From: JANLVJ01 sp031363945
GTDB lineage: Bacteria > Bacteroidota > Bacteroidia > Sphingobacteriales > Sphingobacteriaceae
DNA: 64,000 nt
Direction: 5' to 3'
NCBI GenBank assembly: GCA_031363945.1
Contig: JANLVJ010000029.1
Coordinates: forward strand, 62,001 to 126,000
Position 1 is the first letter of the stretch. Each line of letters starts with the position of its first letter. A program made the translations under genes and the position numbers. Shown here one piece after another: positions 35,844 to 45,691 of the stretch. The notes under the pieces are model-generated. The model was not told where the DNA came from. It did no database searches and saw nothing but the letters and a program-made list of their open reading frames with translations.

Positions 35844-37022
35844 ATGAAGACAAAGCTCTCAATAAAAAAATTTATAAAGAACCGGTTGACTAAAAGTCAG
35901 ATGGTTTTATTTTTAATTGCTCTTTTCAATTTCAACCCGGTTTTTTCACAAAAACAGCCGGGTTACCATGTATTGATAGGGACGTATACGAATGGTAAAT
36001 CTAAAGGAATACAGGTTTATTCCTTTGATTCAAAAACTGGAAAAATGGCTTTTGAAAAGGAAGTCCCCGTTAGTAATCCATCTTACCTTTGTCTCTCTCC
36101 TGATAATAAGAAAGTCTATGCTGTTAGTGAAGATAACGGTAAAGATGGAACTGTGTCTGCCTTTACATTTGATGCCACTACTGGAGAGCTGAAGCTTTTG
36201 AACACCAAATCTTCAGGAGGCATTGCACCATGCTATGTTGCAACTGATAAAAGTGGTAAATACGTTTTCGTAGCAAATTATATGAGTGGCACAATTGCCG
36301 CTTATCGCATTCTTGCTGATGGCAGCCTGAGTGGCTCAGCCCAAATTCTAACAAACTCTGGAAGCAGTTCTAACAAAGCAAGGCAAGAACATGCCCATTC
36401 TCATTCTACTGTCATTTCACCAGACAATAAATACCTCTTCACAGCCGACCTTGGTACTGATAAAGAGATGTCTTATAAACTAGATACATCAAACCATTTA
36501 ACCCCCCTTTCAAAAGCTACCATCCCCTTCTATAAGGCCGTTGCCGGGTCAGGTCCAAGGCACCTAGTATTCAGCAATTCCGGCAAATTTGCCTACCTGA
36601 TACAGGAGCTGACAGCTACGATCATAACTTTCAGTTACGCCAATGGAAAACTTTCACCTATACAAACAAATTACTTAATAGCGCCAGGAGTCTCTGGTGA
36701 AGCTGGTGCAGCTGATATACATCTATCTTACGATGGAAAATTTCTTTATGGCACTAACAGGGGTACATATAATGATATAGCTGCTTTTTCTGTAAACCAG
36801 ACTACCGGAATGCTCGCCTACGTTAGTAGAATTTCAAGTTTTGGTAAAACACCACGTAATTTTGCCATTTCACCTGAAGGAAATTTCTTGCTTGTTGCTA
36901 ATCAAAATTCTGATGATGCCTATGTATTACCCAGGAATAAGAAAACTGGCAAACTGTCGCCTTTTATTCAGAAGCTTGATATTGGAGCTCCGGTTTGTAT
37001 AAAGCTTGTTAAAATACCATAA
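35844..37022 (+). CDS. Lactonase family beta-propeller (6-phosphogluconolactonase-like)
   Basis: A 392-residue protein with a signal peptide (hydrophobic MVLFLIALFNFNPVFSQ after a basic stretch) and a seven-bladed beta-propeller. The repeat units contain KSKGIQVYSFDSKTGKM, SNPSYLCLSPDNKKVYAVSE, GTISAYRI-like blocks and HAHSTV...YLFTADLGTD, as in the YbhE/Pgl lactonase family. Pgl is normally cytoplasmic, so the signal peptide suggests a periplasmic lactonase, perhaps opening gluconolactone made by sugar dehydrogenase. This is inference. The start ATG at 35844 is well supported by the signal peptide. Confidence 0.82.
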   Translation: MKTKLSIKKFIKNRLTKSQMVLFLIALFNFNPVFSQKQPGYHVLIGTYTNGKSKGIQVYSFDSKTGKMAFEKEVPVSNPSYLCLSPDNKKVYAVSEDNGKDGTVSAFTFDATTGELKLLNTKSSGGIAPCYVATDKSGKYVFVANYMSGTIAAYRILADGSLSGSAQILTNSGSSSNKARQEHAHSHSTVISPDNKYLFTADLGTDKEMSYKLDTSNHLTPLSKATIPFYKAVAGSGPRHLVFSNSGKFAYLIQELTATIITFSYANGKLSPIQTNYLIAPGVSGEAGAADIHLSYDGKFLYGTNRGTYNDIAAFSVNQTTGMLAYVSRISSFGKTPRNFAISPEGNFLLVANQNSDDAYVLPRNKKTGKLSPFIQKLDIGAPVCIKLVKIP

Positions 37023-38255
37023 TTACAGTTTGAGTTTTATCCCTGATTTATTCAAGGCATAGGTTATGCCCACACAAAGCAGGGCAAAGCATAGTGATTT
37101 CACGAGCCCAATTGTTCCCACCAGTATGGGTTCAGGGAATTTGAAATGTGTTGTATGCATCAAAAAAATAAGAAAATAGGGAATGAGGTAACAAAGCAGG
37201 GTGTCAGTACCGGCAGGTTTAATGAAGCGAAACCATCCTGCTTTACCTCTTATATCCGCCGCCCAATGAATGACCAGGAAGGCAATCAGGGTAAGCGCTG
37301 AACAGATAAATAACCATGGAGGAGTCGCCCCTAACTTGGCAATGATAAAATATTTATGCGAAAACCACCCAAGCAAAAGTAGAAATATTGTATTAACTGA
37401 AAATAGTAAAATCATACGGGAATTTTGCTTCAAGACAGTATAATGTTTAAAGCATATCGCAAGCATTACTCCACCAAGGCTCAAGGCAACAAGTGTACCA
37501 CCCAAAATTGGCTCAGGAATTAAATGAGTAAAACTATCATGTCCTATTAGATGCAGGGCATATAAAATACTTATCAAGACAAAGAATGCCCAGCTCCCTG
37601 CAATTACTAAAAACCTATTTTTCGCCAGAACCGTAATAATACCTGTTACTAGATATGACCAGCCGATGAGCCCCAGAATGCCCCACCACTGAGGGCCAAA
37701 GCGCATAACTTTTCCATCCTCATACCCTCTGTAAATAAATGCCAAAACCAGCAACATCAGGATTCCGGCTGACTTAAAGAATAGCACCCTGTTTTTACTT
37801 GTACTCTTTGAATAAATATTCCAAATCAGTATGAATGCCAGGCAGGATAATGCCGACCATGTCGTATAATCAAGCCCACAGGCTGCTTTGCTGATTGTTT
37901 CGCCGTTCACAAGGAAAACTCCCATCACCAACAGGGCAACTGTACGATAGATCACATGCCGTATCAACTGTACCTGGGTATCTCCCTTGAAACGTCTGTT
38001 ATCAATTGCATAAGGCAAAGAAATACCCACAATGAATAAAAATGCAGGAAATACCGTATCAGCAAGACCCATACCATCAACACCTGGTTTTACATGCTCT
38101 AACCAATCGGGTATATTCTTGAGTGAGCCGAGGTCATTTACGAAGATCATCAGCACCATGGTTGATGCCCTTAGAATATCTATCGATTCAATTCTTATAA
38201 CGCCAACCTGACCGGGTATTCTGGCTGAAATTTCGGATGTTACCTGGTCTTCCAT
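37023..38255 (-). CDS. DUF5009 / heparan acetyltransferase-like membrane protein
   Basis: A 410-residue inner-membrane protein with about ten helices. The N-terminus RIESIDILRASTMVLMIFVNDLG and GLADTVFPAFLFIVGISLPYAI match the DUF5009 / HGSNAT-like acyltransferase group, in which lysosomal HGSNAT transfers acetyl groups to a glucosamine residue across a membrane. The next gene upstream is SusD (start 39882), and the three genes (SusC, SusD, this) share a strand and are closely spaced (19 and 28 bases), so they may form one operon. The acceptor here is inferred to be a glycan. Confidence 0.8.
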   Translation of the reverse strand: MEDQVTSEISARIPGQVGVIRIESIDILRASTMVLMIFVNDLGSLKNIPDWLEHVKPGVDGMGLADTVFPAFLFIVGISLPYAIDNRRFKGDTQVQLIRHVIYRTVALLVMGVFLVNGETISKAACGLDYTTWSALSCLAFILIWNIYSKSTSKNRVLFFKSAGILMLLVLAFIYRGYEDGKVMRFGPQWWGILGLIGWSYLVTGIITVLAKNRFLVIAGSWAFFVLISILYALHLIGHDSFTHLIPEPILGGTLVALSLGGVMLAICFKHYTVLKQNSRMILLFSVNTIFLLLLGWFSHKYFIIAKLGATPPWLFICSALTLIAFLVIHWAADIRGKAGWFRFIKPAGTDTLLCYLIPYFLIFLMHTTHFKFPEPILVGTIGLVKSLCFALLCVGITYALNKSGIKLKL

Positions 38256-38283
38256 TTTTTAGATTTCGGTTAGTTCAGCAGGT

Positions 38284-39882
38284 TTACAACTTGTCCCACC
38301 ACATTCTGGATGTGAGTTTGTCACCTCCCGATAACAAGGCAGAAGCAGCCGAATAGTTTGTATTGTTTATAGAGACTTCTGTCTTAGGGTAGGTAAACCG
38401 ACGTGGTATAGTGCCTCCTGTTTTATTTACTGCCATGCTTGGGTAATTAATGGCAATAAGGGTTGGAAAGCCTGTTCTTCTCCAATTAGCAAAAGCCTCA
38501 TATTCATCCATAAAAACAGTTACCCAATATTGTTCATTTATCTGCTGTATACCACTGGCACTGTTGTATGGATTTTGAGTAAGGTAAGCATCTGCACTTG
38601 CTACGGCTGTAGCATTACTCCAATCAGCTCCTGTTTGAATTAACTGACTGAAGGATAGTTCAAGGCCTAACTGGTAAAATATAGATGCTGTCGCCCCACC
38701 GCTGAGCCAGCCACGCTCGGCAGCTTCAGCAAAGTAAAACTGAGTTTCAGCTGCTGTGAGAAAAAATGTCGGTGCATCGGCCTTGGCAAATAAATAACGG
38801 TTTGGAATTGAATACAGCAAAATATTACCAGGATAAGCAGGATCTGTATTTACTGGTACCAGTCCACCCAAGGGGTCTAGTCCATTTGGCATACCCTGTT
38901 GGTTAACAGCAGTTGTATCGCCCAAATCAAAATCTGCAGTGCCATATAATCCAGCTTGATTTACTGTCACCGTAGCATAATAACGAAGTCGGGGGTCATT
39001 ATGATTTTTAAAAAAATCAATAAAGGTCTTGCTCATTTTAAAGTTTTGATTATCCTGGGTAATTAACACATAACCAGAGCCATTATTTACAGGGCTCACT
39101 CCTGGAGAGGCTATATGATTAACTATTGCATTATCACTATTTAAAGTCATGGCCCCACCCGTATAAGCCTTCGCAATCCATTTCTGAGCATTTACCGGAT
39201 CAACTTTCGTCATCCGCATGGCCAGGCGTGCCATCTCAGAATAGGCAAACTTTTTCCATTTACTAACGTCTCCACCGAAAATAATATCTTGTGCATTTAG
39301 GGTATTTGCAGCAGCCACATCAAGCTTTGAAGCAGCATCATCAAGTTCATTAAGCAGATCAGCATAGATTGACTGCTGCTTATCATACTCAGGAAACTTA
39401 ATTAACTGACTGTAGCCAAGACCAGCCTGGGAATACGGTATATCACCGTATAAGTCTGTCATACGCTGAAAAAGAAATGCTTTGAAAATTCTGCCAATAT
39501 TATACAGGTTTTTTTCAGCTGGGTTATTCTTAAGGTTTATAACCAGATCAACATTATTCTTCATCGGGTTGGTGAATTGTCTACTCCAGAAGGCAGTGAT
39601 AAATTCATCATTATACGAATATTTATCACCCGGATAAAAAGTCGATGAAAAATGCTGGATCAATAAAGAACAATAAGCAAGATTCGATCGCTCATCTTCA
39701 TACGTATATCCATCGGAATTACCTGAAGCAGTAAGTTCTACCTGAGAAAATACTTTTTCGTATTGCACAATTTTACTGTTCACTGAATTCGGATCAATGT
39801 TTAAAGGGCCAAAACTTTTGTTACAGCTAATTGACAGAAGCAGGCAAATTGACCCTATAAGTATAAATAGATAAGTTTTCAT
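38284..39882 (-). CDS. SusD/RagB family outer membrane lipoprotein
   Basis: A 532-residue starch-utilisation-system D-type protein, surface lipoprotein of a SusC/D nutrient importer. A signal peptide ends at a lipobox (LLLSISCNKSFGPLNIDPN). The body contains tetratricopeptide-like helical features (IGRIFKAFLFQRMTDLYGDIPYSQAG) and a C-terminal block with RRFTYPKTEVSINNTNYSAASALL and TSRMWWDKL at the very end, typical of the SusD-like_2 subfamily. It binds the ligand for the SusC channel. Encoded 20 bases after susC; the substrate is unknown. Confidence 0.92.
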   Translation of the reverse strand: MKTYLFILIGSICLLLSISCNKSFGPLNIDPNSVNSKIVQYEKVFSQVELTASGNSDGYTYEDERSNLAYCSLLIQHFSSTFYPGDKYSYNDEFITAFWSRQFTNPMKNNVDLVINLKNNPAEKNLYNIGRIFKAFLFQRMTDLYGDIPYSQAGLGYSQLIKFPEYDKQQSIYADLLNELDDAASKLDVAAANTLNAQDIIFGGDVSKWKKFAYSEMARLAMRMTKVDPVNAQKWIAKAYTGGAMTLNSDNAIVNHIASPGVSPVNNGSGYVLITQDNQNFKMSKTFIDFFKNHNDPRLRYYATVTVNQAGLYGTADFDLGDTTAVNQQGMPNGLDPLGGLVPVNTDPAYPGNILLYSIPNRYLFAKADAPTFFLTAAETQFYFAEAAERGWLSGGATASIFYQLGLELSFSQLIQTGADWSNATAVASADAYLTQNPYNSASGIQQINEQYWVTVFMDEYEAFANWRRTGFPTLIAINYPSMAVNKTGGTIPRRFTYPKTEVSINNTNYSAASALLSGGDKLTSRMWWDKL

Positions 39883-39901
39883 ACGTCTGAATTGGATAGC
39901 A

Positions 39902-42900
39902 CTAGAATTTAACGTTTATATTAAAGCCGATATTTCTGATTGGTGGGTAGGCATTGTATTCTACACCCTGATTGGTATCACTGGTCAGGTTTGATTCAGG
40001 ATCAACATTCGGAGTATGTTTGAGCAGAATTGCCAGATTTCTACCAACAATTGAAAAGGTAAGACTCTTGAACGGGGTATGTTTTAAGGCTGCCTCATTA
40101 AAGGTATACCCGAAAGAAATATTTCTTAGTTTTATAAAACTGGCATCATAAACAAATTCTTCAGCAATATCATCGGTGGCTGAACCTGCCCCTGAAATAG
40201 CTCCGAAATATACCTGTGAAGGAACAGCAGTGGTATTTGGTGTTCCATCGGCTTTAACGCCTTTACCAATATACCCTCCTACCCTTCCTGCCAGCGTTTG
40301 TTTACTCAGACCATTTGCGTATAGTACTGAGTTGGTAACGGAATATATTTTTGCCCCGAATTTATAATCGAGTAAAACCGAGAGATTAAAATTTTTGTAC
40401 CTGAATTCATTACTGAAACCTCCGGTGACACGATATACACCAGAACCCATTGGTTCGAGGTCATTTGTGCGTACTGGCAGACCACTGTCGTCAAAGATTT
40501 TATTACCGCTTTTATCTCGTTGATAACGGTAACCCACGAGCTGCCCATATTGCTTGCCTACAATCTGATTTATTGAGAAAGTACCCCAACGTGCCGGTGT
40601 ACCCAGCTGAAGGTTGGTAGCCCCGGGGCTGAGGTATAAAACCTTACTTGAATTGGTGGCAAAATTCAAGGCTGATTTCCAGCTAAATGAACCTGTCTTT
40701 ACCGGGTAACCACTCAGTAACAACTCAAGACCCCTATTTCTTAATTTTCCAACATTTTCAATTGCTCCAGTATAACCTGATGCATCACTGGAAGTCACAT
40801 TCAGGATATCATTTTTTGTAAGTTTATTGTAAACTGCTGCATCGATACTTATACGACCATTAAGAAATGCCATGTTTAATCCCAATTCAGTTTCACTGAT
40901 ACTTAAAGGTTTTAACAATTGATTTGGCACCACTGACTGATTGATATTGGTAAACAGCAACCCATTATAAACGATTGCTTGATTATTGGTATATGTCAGA
41001 TTGAGCTGGTATGGATTGGTATCACCAGCACCTGATGATTGTGCATAAGAAGCCCTGATTTTACCAAAAGTGATCCAATCAGGAAGTTTAAACGCATCAG
41101 AAAAAACAAAACTACTTGCAACAGAAGGGTAGAAATAACTGTCTGATTTAGGGTTCAACACTGAAAACCAGTCATTACGCCCAGTTAAAGTCAAGAATAG
41201 GTAGTTTTTAAAACTCAAATCTGTTGCTGCATAAACTGAATTGACCTTTGATTCTGAGAATCCGATATTATAAGGAAATGTTAACAGATTATTCACGCTG
41301 TAAACCCCAGGGATATTTACACTCCCGCTGGTTCCAGCTGATTTATAGGTATTATCCTGATGATTAGCTCCAATATTGGCATGTATCGCAAAATTCTTTC
41401 CCAGCTTTTTATTTATGTCCAGTAAAAAACTGGCATTTATCTCGCGGTCAGTATTTGATGAAACGCTTAAAAAACCAGGAGGGCTCCAGGATGTTCCTGT
41501 CGGGGTTATATTACTTTGATCATTTATAAAGCTGTTGCGGTTAACCTGCCCTTGAATCGACATCCAGTTAGTCAAATCATATTTAAGGGTAATATTGCCT
41601 GTATACCTGTTTCTTTCAGTTGTATTTTTAAAATAATGAGCAATAAAGTAGGGATTATCAAAATAAAGGTCGGTGCCAGGTAGTTGCTCACTACCATTTG
41701 GCAACACTGCCTGCTTAAGACTTCTTATATCGTAGGTATTAGCCAGGTAATTAGTTGTTGCTATCAGACTACCTGGGGCATCAGAATATGACGGACGATT
41801 TTTGACCAGTTCATTTACATAGTTTGCCATAAAGGCAAGGTGAAGTTTACTTGTCAGATTATAGGTGCTGTTAAAGTTTATACCCTGCTGGCTGCTTCCT
41901 GAAAGCGGGATGATTTCTTTGGAATTCGCATTCGACAGGCCCAGACGAAAACTGCCATTATCATTCTTACCTGATAATGAAACAGAAGACTGGCTGTTTA
42001 CACCGGTAGAGTAGAAATTCTTATAATTATCTTTATGAGACGAATAAGGTACCTGCTTACCAAGAATATTTACGACCATTGAACCATCTATCGGGGCCCC
42101 CCAACTTGAATACTCAGTATTCAAGATATCTGCAACGGTTGTTGGTTTTTTACCATTTGACCCCTGACCATATACATACTGGTAGTCGCGGTAATCAATG
42201 ACCTGAGACATGGTGGTATTATTATTAATCTCAATACCAATGCCTTTCTTAGTGCTACCAGATTTAGTTGTGATTAAAATTACTCCATTTCCGCCTCTGT
42301 ACCCATATAATGCTGATGCGGCAACGCCCTTAAGCACATTTATTGATTCTATGTCGTCAGGATTAATTGTACTCAGCAGATCGCCACTATCCTGCCCACC
42401 ATATTGACCAGACTGACCTTGATTGGTAGTTTCAAAAGGAACTCCGTCGATGATATAAAGTGGTGTTTTGCCTGCAGTCAGGCTTGTATTTCCCCGTATC
42501 GTGATACGCGTACTGCCATTCGGTCCGGTTCCGGTACCTGCTACGCTTACCCCTGCTACCTGTCCGCTGAGTGCGGTAGCCAGATTAGGGGTTCTTGATT
42601 CAGTCAGATTTGCCCCTGCTATCTGGGTGGTTGAATAGCCAAGTGAGCGCTCTTGTCTTTTGATTCCCAAAGCGGTGACAACTACTTCACCTAAATTACT
42701 AGAAACAGGTTTCAATTCTATTACCAGAAAAGTTTTATTATTTACCGCAATTTCTTTCTTTTCAAAACCAGCATATGTAACTGATAGTATTGAACCGGAT
42801 TCAACCAGGATTGAAAATCCCCCTGAAATATCAGTTGCTACCCCGGTTTGCGTACCTCTGATATAAACTGCAGCTCCTGGCAGCGGTTCTCCATTTACAT

Positions 42901-43114
42901 CAGTAACCCTTCCCTTTAATTGAACCGGATTTGCACTCTGGTTAAAATTCATAACAAATCGACCTGCCTCAGTTCTGAAACTGACAGCATTACAAGCCAT
43001 GTCAGCCCCTGTTACAGGAAAGTCAGCAAACGCCAATAAGAAACTTAAAAGAATGGCAGCCTTGAGAAAGATTGCCTGAAAACATTTAATATCGAAGAGG
43101 TAAACCTTATTCAT
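39902..43114 (-). CDS. SusC/RagA family TonB-dependent transporter
   Basis: A 1070-residue outer-membrane beta-barrel with a plug. The N-terminal carboxypeptidase-regulatory-like domain (VQLKGRVTDVNGEPLPGAAVYIRGT...GGFSILV) is followed by the TonB-contact region (GEVVVTALGIKRQERSLGYS), plug motif SLTAGKTPLYIIDGVPF and INVLKGVAASALYGYRGGNGVILITTK, then a long barrel. It pairs with the SusD gene downstream. A basic start and a hydrophobic segment (about 14-38) serve as an unusual long signal peptide. No anti-sigma or sigma pair lies upstream. The ligand may be an amino-sugar glycan, judging from DUF5009 and NagB nearby; that is speculation. Confidence 0.95.
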   Translation of the reverse strand: MNKVYLFDIKCFQAIFLKAAILLSFLLAFADFPVTGADMACNAVSFRTEAGRFVMNFNQSANPVQLKGRVTDVNGEPLPGAAVYIRGTQTGVATDISGGFSILVESGSILSVTYAGFEKKEIAVNNKTFLVIELKPVSSNLGEVVVTALGIKRQERSLGYSTTQIAGANLTESRTPNLATALSGQVAGVSVAGTGTGPNGSTRITIRGNTSLTAGKTPLYIIDGVPFETTNQGQSGQYGGQDSGDLLSTINPDDIESINVLKGVAASALYGYRGGNGVILITTKSGSTKKGIGIEINNNTTMSQVIDYRDYQYVYGQGSNGKKPTTVADILNTEYSSWGAPIDGSMVVNILGKQVPYSSHKDNYKNFYSTGVNSQSSVSLSGKNDNGSFRLGLSNANSKEIIPLSGSSQQGINFNSTYNLTSKLHLAFMANYVNELVKNRPSYSDAPGSLIATTNYLANTYDIRSLKQAVLPNGSEQLPGTDLYFDNPYFIAHYFKNTTERNRYTGNITLKYDLTNWMSIQGQVNRNSFINDQSNITPTGTSWSPPGFLSVSSNTDREINASFLLDINKKLGKNFAIHANIGANHQDNTYKSAGTSGSVNIPGVYSVNNLLTFPYNIGFSESKVNSVYAATDLSFKNYLFLTLTGRNDWFSVLNPKSDSYFYPSVASSFVFSDAFKLPDWITFGKIRASYAQSSGAGDTNPYQLNLTYTNNQAIVYNGLLFTNINQSVVPNQLLKPLSISETELGLNMAFLNGRISIDAAVYNKLTKNDILNVTSSDASGYTGAIENVGKLRNRGLELLLSGYPVKTGSFSWKSALNFATNSSKVLYLSPGATNLQLGTPARWGTFSINQIVGKQYGQLVGYRYQRDKSGNKIFDDSGLPVRTNDLEPMGSGVYRVTGGFSNEFRYKNFNLSVLLDYKFGAKIYSVTNSVLYANGLSKQTLAGRVGGYIGKGVKADGTPNTTAVPSQVYFGAISGAGSATDDIAEEFVYDASFIKLRNISFGYTFNEAALKHTPFKSLTFSIVGRNLAILLKHTPNVDPESNLTSDTNQGVEYNAYPPIRNIGFNINVKF

Positions 43115-43384
43115 ATATGATAAATTAATGAATGAAGAAAAAAACGTATTGTGACAAGTTTATAAATCGATTAAGCAAAAAAAAACCGGCAGCACCACCC
43201 ATTGTATTTAATATGAAAAAACAGGATCAGAATCGTTTTTAGATCAATAAAATTTAAAAGATAGTATCTGGGTGGTAAATCAAGTTAGATAACACAACCT
43301 ATTTCTAATTTACCGATTAAAAGAGAAAAATTAAAGAAAAAAGAAAAAGTTTAAAAAAACTTAGTGGGGAAGATAAAAACCACA
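43115..43384. promoter_or_regulatory. Spacer upstream of susC
   Basis: 270 bases between the susC start and the end of the DUF1919 gene, on the upstream side of susC. A+T-rich, with long A-runs; no coding signal, no clear -33/-7 box. It should contain the promoter of the SusCD operon. Confidence 0.3.
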
Positions 43385-44077
43385 TCAGGTAATACGTAAC
43401 ATTGCTTTCGCTCTGCTATACAGATTGTTAGAGAACTCACCTGTTTTGATCCAGTTTAGAAGATCGACGTACCTGTAAGTAATTATATAAAGCGCTACAC
43501 CATTTGGTACAAACCCTAGATGTTCATAATCTACCAGGTATATATGCTCTCTGATTTCCAGGTTTTTAATACTAAAAGAAATTTTGTTTTTAAACGGAAG
43601 CTGATGAAACCTATAAATCAATGTTTCATCGGTTAGGGCATTGTCACAGATTTTGAAAAAATAATTGTTTTTATCTCTCACCAAGTTCATTCTTGTTAAT
43701 CGACGGGTCCATTTAAGCTGGGCCTCGTCATTACTCTTGTAATGCAGGAAATGAATCTCGATATCATTGAGTAGGCCTATTGGATAAGTTGGGGTTTGAT
43801 TAAACCATTTAGATGAGTTAATAAATGACAGTGGATATGACATGTATGTGTCAAAATTTTCAAGAAGCCGAACATAATCTTCACCATATAAAAATAATCC
43901 TACGAAAGGTGTATTATATTCCCGGTCAAGCCTTTTATAAATTTCAGCACCCCAGCAATTATTAGCGATAATCACAAACTCTTTATTTCCAAAAGACCTC
44001 TTGTCAATTTTAATGGCAACAGTTTTTAGGATATCCTGGATTTTAATTACAAATGGCTTAATAATGCTGGGGATCAT
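43385..44077 (-). CDS. DUF1919 domain protein, polysaccharide-associated
   Basis: A 230-residue cytoplasmic protein. The segment EFVIIANNCWGAEIYKRLDREYNTPFVGLFLYGEDY (about residues 30-75) matches the DUF1919 family, found in exopolysaccharide and capsule gene clusters, with SNNCWGG-like residues and an N-terminal FTPFVGL(F/Y) block. Its biochemical role is unknown. It is separated from the main polysaccharide group (51678-60600) by an IS remnant, a helicase, htpG and nagB, so it may be a displaced part of that group or independent. Confidence 0.72.
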   Translation of the reverse strand: MIPSIIKPFVIKIQDILKTVAIKIDKRSFGNKEFVIIANNCWGAEIYKRLDREYNTPFVGLFLYGEDYVRLLENFDTYMSYPLSFINSSKWFNQTPTYPIGLLNDIEIHFLHYKSNDEAQLKWTRRLTRMNLVRDKNNYFFKICDNALTDETLIYRFHQLPFKNKISFSIKNLEIREHIYLVDYEHLGFVPNGVALYIITYRYVDLLNWIKTGEFSNNLYSRAKAMLRIT

Positions 44078-44413
44078 TTTAAAAAGATTTTGAATTATTT
44101 ATTAAACAAGAGCTATAGAATTTGCAACATTTTACTCTACACAATTATCCAAGTCTGTTTTTTTCTTAAACGGCACAATATTTAGAATCAAAAAAATTTA
44201 AAGAAAAATAACCCCTTTGTCATCGTAGGAAATAAAATTATTAATCAGTTAAAATGGACAATGCTTTTTAAAAAAATAGATAGATATTGATAATATTATA
44301 CAAGTAACATGATAGTAATATATAGTACTCCCCATAGTTAGTACAGGATTTGGTCAATGTTAAAAATTAATATGATAATCTCTGTTGTCAAACTGGTTTT
44401 AATATTATTTACA

Positions 44414-45184
44414 TCAAGCCCCCTTTAACTCAAAGCTCTCTTTTGGAGTCTGATAGTTAATGGATTGGTGCCGTCTTTGCTCATTATAGAAGTCTATATA
44501 TTCCCTAGTTCCTTTGTAAAGGTCCAGACCATCACTGGTAGGGTTCAGGTAAACATATTCATATTTCAGGCTCCTCCAGAACCTTTCAATGAAGATATTG
44601 TCCAGACCCCTCCCTTTACCGTCCATCGAGATAACGATATTATGAGCTTTAAGCTGCGCTAAGAATTCATAACTGGTAAACTGGCTGCCTTGTTCGGTAT
44701 TGGAGATCTCAGGAGCACCATGCAAGTTAATAGCCTCTTTATACACCTGGGTACAACAGGCAGCATCCACGATATTTGATAAACTCCATTTCACAATGTA
44801 CCGGCTCCTAACACCGGAATTTGCAATCATGTACATAAAGCCCTTTTTCATAGGAATATAGCTAATATCTGTTTGCCAGACCTGGCCTATTCGTTCAATC
44901 GGTAACCATTTTAATAAGTACGGATGGATCGTATGACCGGCCCCCGGAATACTGAGTCTTTTCTTGGGATATAACGCCATAAGGCCCATTAATCGCATTA
45001 ATCGTCTAACGAGCTTTTGGTTAACTGGTAGCCCTTCCGAGATAGATAAGTAAAACCACATTTTGATGATGCCGGTATGCGGGTGGTCCATAAAGTACTT
45101 GTCTATCAGTAGCATCAGTTCCATATTAAGGTCACTTTCACCTGTTGCGTTGTAATAAAACCCGGAACGGTGAACACCCAGCAA
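44414..45184 (-). pseudogene. IS3 orfB transposase remnant
   Basis: Catalytic half of an IS3-family transposase (DDE). The first Asp is in WQTDISYIP, the second position reads SNTEQGSQFTS where intact relatives have SDQGSQFTS, so the second Asp is replaced by Glu. The final Glu is in ERFWRSLKYE. The N-terminal part is disturbed: GLSISTQCQLLGVHRSGFYY continues upstream in frame to a stop before DHPGLS, where the expected RRAMVE is in another frame, implying a lost base near 45225. The TTG at 45184 only opens a fragment. Confidence 0.75.
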
Positions 45185-45284
45185 CTGGCACTGGGTGCTG
45201 ATACTAAGCCCTGGATGATCATTTCAACCATCGCTCTGCGCTTAATCAGACTACACTTCACTGCAACTTTTTTTTTAAGAACTC

Positions 45285-45539
45285 ATTCTCCATCTGCAGT
45301 TTACTGATTTGAGCATAAAGACGAGCTTCCTGCTGCTAATCGGGGCTGGTATCATGCTTCTTGCCATCAAAGGCCAAGGATGAGTTTTCCAGGAACTATT
45401 TTTTCCATTGCACGATCTGGGTGGGATGAATATCGAACTGAACAGCAAGCTCTGCTGTTGTTTTCTGCTCCCTTAGTGCCTCTATGACAACTTTAGCCTT
45501 GAATTCTGAGGTAAATTTCTTTCTGCTGATCTTTTTCAT
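45285..45539 (-). pseudogene. IS3 orfA remnant with two stops
   Basis: The helix-turn-helix half of the same element. It starts at the ATG at 45539 as MKKISRKKFTSEFKAKVV and continues through LAVQFDIHPTQIVQWKK, then hits TAG; a second in-frame TAG lies before QQEARLYAQ. It ends in QMENEFLKKKLQ. Both stops are clear on the minus strand, so this is a decayed copy. Confidence 0.75.
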
Positions 45540-45691
45540 TCCACAATAAAATTAAGGGTTAATTTCAACCTTTAATCCATTGTCCTATTTTCAGGGAGCA
45601 TTATAGACGTCAGAAAGAGAATTTAAGATAGGCTAATTATAATTTAGAATAAAACATGCGTTAGCTATTAAATAGCTGGCTAATTAATACA

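Larger units (their letters stand above)
44322..45604 (-). mobile_element. Degenerate IS3-family insertion sequence
   Basis: The element extends from an end resembling TAGTACTCCCCATAG at about 44322 to TAATGCTCCCTGAAA (reverse complement) at about 45604. The ends share an AxTxCTCCC core of the IS3 type with few further matches. Its orfA has two stops, orfB is frameshifted near its start, and the second catalytic aspartate is changed. No target duplication could be established. This copy is probably dead. Confidence 0.65.

Noticed and set aside
42404..42598. Frames opposite the SusC gene
   Set aside because: They are shadows of a strong, family-supported coding region.
44270..45610. A target duplication flanking the degenerate IS3 copy
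   Set aside because: Flanks around 44322 and 45604 do not share a convincing repeat, and the ends are too decayed to place exactly.
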